Below, in pieces: positions 1 to 5,281 of a stretch of 5,963 nucleotides of DNA. A program made the translations under genes and the position numbers. The DNA is from RUG11462 sp051877275. GTDB taxonomy: Bacteria > Bacillota > Clostridia > Oscillospirales > Acutalibacteraceae. The stretch is taken from assembly GCA_051877275.1 (NCBI GenBank), contig JBJEIS010000020.1:1-5963 (forward strand). Reading direction: 5' to 3'. Numbering within the stretch: position 1 is the first letter of the stretch; each line of letters starts with the position of its first letter. Under the pieces are notes generated by a model. That model made no database searches. It had not been told where the DNA came from and saw only the letters and a program-made list of their open reading frames with translations.

Positions 1-555
1 GATGCTTATATTAAGCCGAATGAGGCAAAAGTAAAGGTTTACATTTTTAATGATACTGATAATATATCTGCTGTATCGCAAAATGCTTTACTTAAAATTT
101 TAGAAGAACCGCCGAAAAACGTTGTATTTGTACTTAATTGTGTAAGCAAAGCACATTTGCTTGATACGATTATTTCAAGGGCTACTGTTTTTGTCAGCGG
201 CGAGCAAAGCGAAGAAAACAGTGATAATTTAGAAGAAGCTTTTGATATAATAAGCTGCGCGGTGTTCAAAACGGAACTTGAACTGCTTATTAAACTGACC
301 GCGCTTTCATCTGACAGAGAAAAGAGAATGAATGCTGTTGTAAATATTCAGTCCGCATTACAACAATTATACAGAATAAAACTATTAGAAATTGATAATG
401 AATACAGTGATATAGCGGACAAGCTTACATTAAACAAGATTTTAAAAGCAATTGATATTACCGAAAATGTGCGTATTTCATTGCTTAGAAATAAATCGGT
501 TAAACTAACATTAACAAGATTTTGTGCAAACCTAAAGGCTGCACTCGGAAGATAG
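1..555 (+). CDS. holB: DNA polymerase III delta' subunit, 3' part
   Basis: This is the C-terminal 184 residues of a clamp-loader subunit; the gene begins left of the window and is open from base 1 to a TAG stop. The clamp loader opens and places the sliding clamp on primed DNA during replication. Visible hallmarks are the NALLKILEEPP box (fragment residues 28-38) and the sensor-1/arginine-finger stretch DTIISR (55-60). The Walker B-like stretch reads YIFNDTD (14-20), with N-D where active ATPases have D-E; this degeneracy fits delta', which is normally not an ATPase. The Cys of the usual SRC motif is Ala here (A61). The rest is the helical collar domain, which varies widely. Family proteins are about 320-330 residues, so roughly the first 140 are missing. 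The ricT gene follows after 16 nt, the order known from Bacillus and Clostridia, and is probably co-transcribed. A TTG at 157 is an internal Leu codon, not a start. Identification as delta' rather than DnaX rests on the neighbour and the short C-terminus. Confidence 0.88.
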   Translation, partial: DAYIKPNEAKVKVYIFNDTDNISAVSQNALLKILEEPPKNVVFVLNCVSKAHLLDTIISRATVFVSGEQSEENSDNLEEAFDIISCAVFKTELELLIKLTALSSDREKRMNAVVNIQSALQQLYRIKLLEIDNEYSDIADKLTLNKILKAIDITENVRISLLRNKSVKLTLTRFCANLKAALGR

Positions 556-571
556 TTGAGGAGAAAAACTT

Positions 572-1417
572 ATGACAGAGATTATTGGAGTTCGTTTCAG
601 AGAATCAGCAAAAATATATTATTTCGGCGCAAACGGAAAAAAGGCTAAATTAGGTGATAAAGTTATTGTTGAAACCGCCAGAGGCCTTGAATGTGCCGAT
701 GTTGCTATGAAAAACCGAATGGTAGAGGAAGAAGAAATTGTTCAGCCTCTTAAAAATATCATTCGTATCGCAACAAAAGAGGATTTAATAAAACAAAATG
801 AGAATCTAAAAAAAGAAAAAAAGGCATTTGATATTTGTGAGCAGAAGATTATTAAGCACGGTCTTGATATGAAGCTTACAAGGGTTGAATATACTTTTGA
901 TAATTCAAAGATTATTTTCTTTTTTACAGCCGACGGCAGAGTGGATTTCAGAGAACTGGTTAAAGATTTAGCCTCTGAGTTCAAATCAAGAATAGAGCTT
1001 CGCCAAATCGGTGTTCGTGATGAAGCAAAAATGCTCGGCGGTATCGGAATATGCGGTCAGCCTTTCTGTTGTTCAAGATTTTTAGATGAATTTCAGCCTG
1101 TTTCAATCAAAATGGCAAAGGAGCAAGGATTATCTCCGAATCCGCTTAAAATTTCAGGCTCTTGCGGAAGACTTATGTGTTGTTTGAAATATGAACAAGA
1201 TACTTATGAGAGCATTTTAAAAGAAATGCCGCCATGCGGATGTCATGTAAAAACTCCTGACGGAAAAGGCGTTGTCACAGATGTAAATGCAATGACAGGT
1301 TCGGTTAAAGTTAAGCTTGACGAAAACCCTGACGCTGCTCCTGAAAACTATTTATCTAAAAATGTTAAGCCTATCGGCGGGTTTAAAAAGGCAAAAGTCA
1401 AGGAAAAAGAAGAATAA
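572..1417 (+). CDS. ricT: PSP1-domain protein RicT (YaaT)
   Basis: This is a complete 281-residue gene. Its ATG is preceded by GAGGAG at 558-563, a good distance away, and it ends in two consecutive TAA codons. It is a PSP1 C-terminal domain protein. The diagnostic part is the cysteine-rich core at residues 157-205: GIGICGQPFCCSRFLDEF, then SGSCGRLMCCLKYEQ. It contains C161, C166, C167, C198, C203 and C204; C222 and C224 follow. In B. subtilis RicT (YaaT) works with RicA (YmcA) and RicF (YlbF) as a complex that carries [4Fe-4S] clusters and promotes RNase Y-dependent mRNA maturation, affecting sporulation, competence and biofilm formation. Direct evidence here is limited to the domain and cysteines; the role is taken from the family. 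The C-terminus (about 265-281) is a Lys/Glu-rich tail. Position between holB and the trmN6/rsmI genes is the classical one. No clear intrinsic terminator follows it. Confidence 0.93.
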   Translation: MTEIIGVRFRESAKIYYFGANGKKAKLGDKVIVETARGLECADVAMKNRMVEEEEIVQPLKNIIRIATKEDLIKQNENLKKEKKAFDICEQKIIKHGLDMKLTRVEYTFDNSKIIFFFTADGRVDFRELVKDLASEFKSRIELRQIGVRDEAKMLGGIGICGQPFCCSRFLDEFQPVSIKMAKEQGLSPNPLKISGSCGRLMCCLKYEQDTYESILKEMPPCGCHVKTPDGKGVVTDVNAMTGSVKVKLDENPDAAPENYLSKNVKPIGGFKKAKVKEKEE

Positions 1418-1483
1418 TAAAACTTTATTTCAAAAAAATTCTTTATTTGACTTAAATTTAAAGCTATAATTTTAAAAATTCTA

Positions 1484-1512
1484 TTGAAAATCGGTATTTA
1501 ATGTGTTACAAT
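1484..1512 (+). promoter_or_regulatory. Sigma-A promoter of the ferredoxin gene
   Basis: TTGAAA at 1484-1489 is followed after exactly 17 nt by TACAAT at 1507-1512, with a TG one base upstream of the -10 box (1504-1505), giving an extended -10. Transcription would start near 1519, leaving a leader of about 20 nt that holds just the Shine-Dalgarno site. The promoter overlaps an upstream in-frame GTG at 1503, so that codon cannot be the real start of the mRNA's gene. An alternative pair, TTGACT 1447-1452 and TATAAT 1465-1470, has only 12 nt between the boxes and is unlikely to work as a unit. Confidence 0.75.
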
Positions 1513-1523
1513 ACTTAAAAAAC

Positions 1524-1530
1524 GGAGGTG
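1524..1530 (+). promoter_or_regulatory. Strong Shine-Dalgarno site that fixes the ferredoxin start
   Basis: GGAGGTG lies 8 nt before the ATG at 1539 and matches the 16S rRNA 3' end very closely. It is the best ribosome site in the window, as expected for an abundant electron carrier, and it decides for the 55-residue product over an in-frame start at 1503. Confidence 0.9.
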
Positions 1531-1538
1531 TTTTACTA

Positions 1539-1706
1539 ATGGCATACAAAATTTCTGATGAATGTATCGCTTGCGGCGCTTGCGCAGGTACTTGCCCTGT
1601 AGGCGCAATTTCTGAAGGCGATGGCAAATATGAAATCAATCCTGATGAATGCATCAGCTGCGGTTCTTGCGCAGCAGGTTGTCCTGTTGAAGCAATTGCT
1701 GAATAA
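1539..1706 (+). CDS. 2[4Fe-4S] clostridial-type ferredoxin
   Basis: This 55-residue protein is a small soluble low-potential electron carrier. It has two copies of CxxCxxCxxxCP: C9, C12, C15, C19 followed by P20, and C38, C41, C44, C48 followed by P49. Each [4Fe-4S] cluster takes three cysteines from one motif and the last from the other. The two halves (CIACGACAGTCPVGAI and CISCGSCAAGCPVEAI) show the internal duplication typical of the family, and 55 residues is the classic clostridial length. The start at 1539 is chosen because of the GGAGGTG site 8 nt upstream and because an earlier in-frame GTG overlaps the promoter. The gene has its own promoter and a hairpin terminator, so it is a monocistronic unit inside a translation/replication gene cluster. 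In anaerobes such ferredoxins serve pyruvate:ferredoxin oxidoreductase, hydrogenases and Rnf; its specific partners cannot be read from this window. Confidence 0.96.
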   Translation: MAYKISDECIACGACAGTCPVGAISEGDGKYEINPDECISCGSCAAGCPVEAIAE

Positions 1707-1724
1707 TTTTTGATTTTACTTAAC

Positions 1725-1763
1725 TTTAAAAGCGAGGCATTTAGGTTATGTCTCGCTTTTAAA
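1725..1763 (+). terminator. Intrinsic terminator after ferredoxin
   Basis: An inverted repeat pairs 1728-1740 with 1748-1760: AAAAGCGAG with CTCGCTTTT, one G-T pair, then CAT with ATG, around the 7-nt loop TTAGGTT. Three further A-T pairs (1725-1727 with 1761-1763) extend it. The 3' arm ends in TTTT, followed by AAAATTT, so the U-tract is short. It begins 18 nt after the ferredoxin stop and ends only about 23 nt before the ATG of the next gene, so leakage through it may supply the downstream mRNA. Confidence 0.78.
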
Positions 1764-1785
1764 ATTTATATATTTGGTTGATAAA

Positions 1786-2517
1786 ATGAAAGATATTAAT
1801 AAAGAGTTTTTAGGAATTTACAGTATTTTTTGCAGCAGTATTCACCGTTTTGGAACCGACGCGGTTTTGTTAAACTATTTTGCTAATGCTAATAGGTCAA
1901 AATATGCGTGCGATTTGGGTACAGGCTGCGGTATCATTCCGTTTTTAATGCTGCAGGATAATAAAAATATTAAAGTTGCCGCTGTTGATATTCAGTCTGA
2001 CGCAATAAGTCTTGTAAAGTCTGCGGTTGAGCTTAATAATGCAGCTGAAAATATTTTTCCGCTGAATTACGATTTAAAGCAGCTGCCTGAAAAAATGAAA
2101 TGCAGTTTTGATTTGGTAACTATGAATCCGCCTTATAAGCGGTTTGGCTCAGGTAAAATCACCGGTATAGACGGTATTGATATAGCGAGAAACGAGATTA
2201 AATGTACGCTTTCGGATATTTGCAAGGCGGCTTATAGTATTCTTATGCCAAACGGAAGATTTTGTATGTGTCAGCGTCCTGAAAGAATGGGCGAGGTGAT
2301 TTTTGAAATGAAATCAGCGGGGATTGAGCCTAAAACCATACGAAATGTGGTAAACAAAGCAGGTGATAAACCGATGCTTGTTTTAATCAGCGGAATAAAA
2401 GACGGAAAAATCGGTAATGATTTGCTTCCTGATTTAATTTTGAAAAATGCTGACGGAACAGATACTGATGAGGTCATTAAGATTTATAAAATTATGAGAG
2501 GAAAAGAAAATGGGTAA
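1786..2517 (+). CDS. trmN6: TrmN6/YabB-type adenine-N6 methyltransferase
   Basis: This 243-residue protein is a class I SAM-dependent methyltransferase. The N-terminal stretch FGTDAVLLNYF (22-32) is typical of the TrmN6/YabB family. It is followed by the SAM-binding motif DLGTGCG (43-49), the acidic motif-II residue in VDIQ (D68), the catalytic NPPY (114-117) that marks amino-group methylation of adenine, and the family block IARNEI (133-138). The E. coli relative methylates A37 of tRNA1(Val); the exact tRNA target in Firmicutes is inferred, not seen. I choose the ATG at 1786; an upstream in-frame TTG at 1774 would add four residues, and neither has a good Shine-Dalgarno site. The gene lies directly behind the ferredoxin terminator and overlaps rsmI by 8 nt. 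In B. subtilis the homologue yabB sits in the same cluster. Confidence is high for the family and moderate for the substrate. Confidence 0.88.
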   Translation: MKDINKEFLGIYSIFCSSIHRFGTDAVLLNYFANANRSKYACDLGTGCGIIPFLMLQDNKNIKVAAVDIQSDAISLVKSAVELNNAAENIFPLNYDLKQLPEKMKCSFDLVTMNPPYKRFGSGKITGIDGIDIARNEIKCTLSDICKAAYSILMPNGRFCMCQRPERMGEVIFEMKSAGIEPKTIRNVVNKAGDKPMLVLISGIKDGKIGNDLLPDLILKNADGTDTDEVIKIYKIMRGKENG

Positions 2518-3304
2518 ACTTTATGTTGTCGGCACTCCAATCGGCAATCTTTCGGATTTTTCGCCCAGAGCAATAGAAACGCTTAAAAGCGTAGATTTTA
2601 TTGCTGCCGAAGATACAAGAGTAACATTAAAATTGCTTAATAAATTTGAAATAAAAAATTCTCTTGTTTCGTATCACGAGCATAATAGGGGAAAAGCAGG
2701 CGAACAGATTGTAAAAAGAATTTCAGAGGGTGAAAATTGCGCGCTGGTTACTGATGCCGGTATGCCTGCAATTTCCGATCCGGGTGAAGAACTTGTTAAA
2801 CTATGCCGAGAAAAAGGCATTGAAGTTGAATCTGTGCCGGGTCCTACTGCCTTTGCAACTGCAATGGCAATTTCGGGAATGAGCTCAACCCGTTTTACTT
2901 TTGAGGGATTTTTGAGCGTTACTAAGCGTAATCGCAAAGAACATCTTAGATCGCTTGAAAACGAAACGCGAACTATGATTTTTTATGAGGCTCCGCATAA
3001 GCTTATTTACACACTTAAAGATATGTATGAGTATTTCGGCGACAGAGAGCTTGCAATTTGCCGTGAAATTACTAAAATTCACGAAGAAGTTATAAATACA
3101 ACCTTGTCAGCGGCAATTGAAAAGTATACCGTAACACCGCCTAAAGGTGAATTTGTATTAGTTATTAAAGGAAAAGAAGCTGAAAAAGGTGAAAGTTTTA
3201 CTTTTGAGCAGGCAGTAAAAATTGCCAAAGATTTGGTTGATGATGGCAATTCAGCGTCAAGCGCGGCAAAACAGGCCGCCGCCGAAACCGGCTACAAAAA
3301 AAGC
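2510..3304 (+). CDS. rsmI: 16S rRNA (cytidine-1402-2'-O)-methyltransferase RsmI, 3' end lost in gap
   Basis: RsmI adds the 2'-O-methyl group to C1402 in the decoding centre of 16S rRNA, using SAM. It is a tetrapyrrole-methylase fold (class III) enzyme. The visible 265 residues contain VGTPIGNL (7-14), AEDTR (33-37), SYHEHN (54-59), TDAGMPAISDPG (81-92), VPGPTA (109-114), YEAPHK (159-164) and GEFVLVIKG (213-221). From about residue 229 follows the small helical C-terminal domain (FEQAVKIAKDL...), which breaks off at the N run. RsmI proteins are usually about 280-290 residues, so only some 15-25 should be missing. The ATG is preceded by GAGAGGA at 2496-2502, and it overlaps the end of trmN6 by 8 nt in another frame, which suggests translational coupling. 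Any residues read after the gap in this frame depend on the arbitrary gap length and should be ignored. Confidence 0.95.
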
Positions 3305-3404
3305 NNNNNNNNNNNNNNNNNNNNNNNNNNNNNNNNNNNNNNNNNNNNNNNNNNNNNNNNNNNNNNNNNNNNNNNNNNNNNNNNNNNNNNNNNNNNNNNN
3401 NNNN
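3305..3404. other. Assembly gap of 100 N
   Basis: There are exactly 100 unknown bases, the customary placeholder for a scaffold join of unknown size. It removes the 3' end of rsmI and any terminator there. Gene adjacency across it (rsmI next to the XRE gene) is an assembly claim, not something visible in sequence. Confidence 0.98.
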
Positions 3405-3413
3405 TAATGTTGA

Positions 3414-3656
3414 TTACAGTTTAAATAAATCATCTGTTTTTATATTAAAGATTTGTGCTATAGCATACACCTCTTTGTCAGAAGCGGATCGTGTTTGTCC
3501 TTCGAGCTTTGAAAGTGAAGAAAAATTAATATCAACATCGAGCAGCTGCATATTAATAGCGAGTTCTTTTTGACTCATACGGTTTAGTTTTCTGATTTTA
3601 GTTACATTTGCACCTATAATGTTTTTGTTTCCCAGAGGTTTTTTTCTTGCTTTCAT
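3414..3656 (-). CDS. Small XRE-family transcriptional regulator
   Basis: This 80-residue protein consists almost wholly of one Cro/C1-type helix-turn-helix domain. VTKIRKLNRMSQKELA (18-33) covers helix 1 and the start of the turn region, SSLSKLEGQTR (46-56) is the recognition-helix side, and DKEVYAIAQIFNIKTDDLF (60-78) is the closing helices. The stretch between helices 2 and 3 (QLLDVDINFSSLSKLE) is a few residues longer than in lambda Cro, a variant common among small clostridial XRE proteins. The first 14 residues are basic and could add DNA contacts. No ligand or multimerisation domain is present. The start is supported by GGTGGA, 8 nt upstream on the minus strand, and by an extended -10 promoter beyond it. 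It diverges from the acyl-CoA ligase gene with 112 nt between the starts, so it is a candidate regulator of that gene and of itself. No inducer can be deduced. Confidence 0.85.
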   Translation of the reverse strand: MKARKKPLGNKNIIGANVTKIRKLNRMSQKELAINMQLLDVDINFSSLSKLEGQTRSASDKEVYAIAQIFNIKTDDLFKL

Positions 3657-3683
3657 TTTTATCTTCCACCGTCCTTATGCTTT

Positions 3684-3712
3684 AGTATATCACAAAAAAT
3701 TAATAATTGAAA
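3684..3712 (-). promoter_or_regulatory. Promoter of the XRE regulator gene
   Basis: On the minus strand an extended -10 (TG at 3692-3691, TATACT at 3689-3684) lies 17 nt from TTTCAA at 3712-3707, which matches the -35 consensus at only three positions. The strong extended -10 makes up for this. Transcription would start near 3677, about 20 nt before the ATG. The -35 position is exactly the one used by the divergent promoter on the other strand. Confidence 0.6.
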
Positions 3713-3720
3713 GTTTAATT
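3698..3720. promoter_or_regulatory. Inverted repeat, candidate XRE operator
   Basis: The 23-bp element reads AATTAA, 3 nt, TTGAA, 3 nt, TTAATT, with its centre at 3709 on the -35 box shared by both divergent promoters. A dimeric HTH protein bound here would block both. The arms are pure A/T in A/T-rich DNA, so such a repeat can arise by chance; location rather than sequence is the main support. Confidence 0.35.
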
Positions 3721-3735
3721 ATTTTATGATACAAT
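3707..3735 (+). promoter_or_regulatory. Sigma-A promoter of the acyl-CoA ligase gene
   Basis: TTGAAA at 3707-3712 and TACAAT at 3730-3735 are separated by exactly 17 nt, with TG at 3727-3728 giving an extended -10. Transcription would start near 3742 with a leader of about 27 nt. Both hexamers, the spacing and the TG are identical to the ferredoxin promoter of this window. Confidence 0.75.
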
Positions 3736-3768
3736 ATTTTATATTATTTCAAAAAACAGGGGATTTTA

Positions 3769-5205
3769 ATGGACAGTATTGTTGAGGCTGTTTTGGAGAA
3801 CAGTGAGTCAAAACCTGATAAAATTGCAATAGCTACCGCTCAAAGAGAGATTACATATAAAGAACTGCGGGAAAAAATTCTTAGCTTTGCTGCTTCTTTA
3901 AAACTTCGCGGTATAAAAAAAGGCAGCAGAATTGCTATAGAGGCAGTCGATTTGCCTTCTTTTTTTGCTGCTTGTTTGGGATGCCATCTTGCAGGTATGA
4001 TTTCGGTTCCTATAGAAAAAAATATTTCAATTTATAAGCTTCAGGATATTTTTAAAGCTACAAAACCTTCACTTGTTTTTTTCAAAAATACAGGAGAGAA
4101 GTTCAGCGATTTTTTTGCCACTCCTTGTGACAGTAAAATCCGTTTTCCAAAAGGGGATAAGGTTTCTTCTGTCGTTTCTACAACCGGAACAACAGGAAAT
4201 CCTGTTTTAGTTGAGCATACTAATAAAAGTACGCTGGCGACTATCGAAAATCTTGTAAACGGTATAAATATTACTGAAGATACCGTTATATTTTCAAATG
4301 TTCCGTTTGATTTAGCGGCAGGATACCGAAGAGTTTTGGCTACCTTATATGTTGGAGCTACTGCCGTTATTACATATAAACCTTTAAGTGAGGAACTTCT
4401 TTTAAAATTTTTTAAGGATTACGGTATCAATAGTATTTCTATACTAAATATTGATTTAAATTTTCTTATCGGAATAAAAAATGAGGAGCTTAAAAACTAT
4501 ATTAGCGCTATAAGATTTGTTGAAACCGTTGCAGGCTCTATTTCATCGTTTGATATTCGCAATTTTAAAATGGCTTTTCCTGCTGTAACGCTTTATAATG
4601 TTTATGGCACAACGGAATCGGGATGTTTGCTTATTAATAATACTTTAGAAAATTCAGACGATGGTTGTTTGGGGTATCCTGCTTGCAATGTTACACTTAA
4701 AATCATAGATGAAAACGGAGAAGAAGTAACTACTCCTGAAAAGTACGGATATATCTGCGTTAAGGGCAATATGAATATGGCGGGATATTATCGAAAAAAA
4801 ACTTTGACTGACAAAGTGAAAAAAGATGACTATATTATAATAAACGATATTGTTTATTTTGATAAACAGGGTTGTTATTATTTTGTCGGTAGAGTAGGCG
4901 ATATTATCGATATCAGCGGGCATAAGGTTGTGCCTTATGAAATTGAAAAGGTAGTTGATTTGTATAGCGGAATAGACAGTTGCGCTGTTGCCGCTGAAGA
5001 AGATCCTGATTTAGGTATGATACCTGTACTTTATATAGAATGTAAAGGAAAAGGTTTTGTCTTTGAAAAGCTTAATGATTATCTTAAAAAGAATCTTGAA
5101 GAGTACAAAGTACCGAAAAAAATAATCAGAATTGATAAAATACCGCGTACCGCAACGGGTAAAATTATGAGAAAATTACTGCCTACCGCTAAAAAAATTA
5201 ATTAA
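3769..5205 (+). CDS. ANL-superfamily acyl-CoA ligase / adenylating enzyme
   Basis: This 478-residue enzyme should activate a carboxylic acid with ATP to an acyl-adenylate and probably pass it to CoA. ANL motifs appear in order: P-loop STTGTTGNP (137-145), NVPFDLAAGYRR (177-188), YGTTESG (279-285), the ribose-binding Asp of motif A7 (D360 in IIINDIVYFD), the hinge region GRVGDIIDISGHKVVPYEIE (374-393) and PRTATGKIMRK (459-469) with the catalytic Lys K465. The P-loop differs from the usual GTTGxPKG: Val (V146) replaces the Lys. At 478 residues it is shorter than typical 500-550-residue acyl-CoA synthetases, mainly in the N-terminal domain before the P-loop. No carrier-protein or condensation domain is attached, so it is not a modular NRPS. 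The substrate cannot be told from sequence. The ATG follows AGGGGAT (3758-3763). It diverges from an XRE repressor and ends in a hairpin shared with a convergent dehydrogenase gene. A carrier-protein ligase role remains possible. Confidence 0.88.
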   Translation: MDSIVEAVLENSESKPDKIAIATAQREITYKELREKILSFAASLKLRGIKKGSRIAIEAVDLPSFFAACLGCHLAGMISVPIEKNISIYKLQDIFKATKPSLVFFKNTGEKFSDFFATPCDSKIRFPKGDKVSSVVSTTGTTGNPVLVEHTNKSTLATIENLVNGINITEDTVIFSNVPFDLAAGYRRVLATLYVGATAVITYKPLSEELLLKFFKDYGINSISILNIDLNFLIGIKNEELKNYISAIRFVETVAGSISSFDIRNFKMAFPAVTLYNVYGTTESGCLLINNTLENSDDGCLGYPACNVTLKIIDENGEEVTTPEKYGYICVKGNMNMAGYYRKKTLTDKVKKDDYIIINDIVYFDKQGCYYFVGRVGDIIDISGHKVVPYEIEKVVDLYSGIDSCAVAAEEDPDLGMIPVLYIECKGKGFVFEKLNDYLKKNLEEYKVPKKIIRIDKIPRTATGKIMRKLLPTAKKIN

Positions 5206-5215
5206 AATAATATAA

Positions 5216-5260
5216 AAAAACAGAAGAAGCTGAACTTTTTATTCAGCTTCTTCTGTTTTT
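5216..5260. terminator. Bidirectional terminator between ligase and dehydrogenase
   Basis: A perfect 14-bp inverted repeat (5221-5234 CAGAAGAAGCTGAA with 5242-5255) surrounds the 7-nt loop CTTTTTA. The A-run at 5214-5220 and the T-run at 5256-5260 add five A-T pairs and provide a U-tract for transcripts from either side. It starts 10 nt past the ligase stop and ends 21 nt past the stop of the convergent gene. Confidence 0.93.
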
Positions 5261-5281
5261 GTTTAGTAATGCTTTTTCGAT

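Noticed and set aside
157..555. Separate 132-residue gene starting at TTG 157
   Set aside because: The frame is open to base 1 and the upstream residues hold clamp-loader motifs; the TTG is an internal Leu codon of holB.
742..984. Minus-strand open frame inside ricT
   Set aside because: It is antisense to a well-supported gene, of low-complexity composition and with no recognisable domain; the same holds for minus-strand frames at 39-269, 2271-2477, 2674-2937, 2885-3082 and 4654-4923.
1405..1446. Possible terminator after ricT
   Set aside because: Only a 6-bp A/T-rich pairing (AAGAAT with ATTCTT) around a long loop; no stable hairpin with a U-tract.
1447..1470. TTGACT...TATAAT as the ferredoxin promoter
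   Set aside because: The spacer is only 12 nt, too short for sigma-A; a 17-nt pair with an extended -10 lies downstream.
1503..1538. GTG start giving a 67-residue ferredoxin
   Set aside because: The codon overlaps the -10 region, the added residues do not resemble ferredoxin, and the GGAGGTG site points to the ATG at 1539.
3405..3424. Residues MLITV as the C-terminus of RsmI
   Set aside because: That frame is set by the arbitrary 100-N gap length and does not look like an RsmI end.
3698..3720. Mobile-element terminal repeat or attachment site
   Set aside because: The inverted repeat is short and A/T only, with no duplicate elsewhere in the window and no recombinase or transposase nearby; an operator is the simpler reading.
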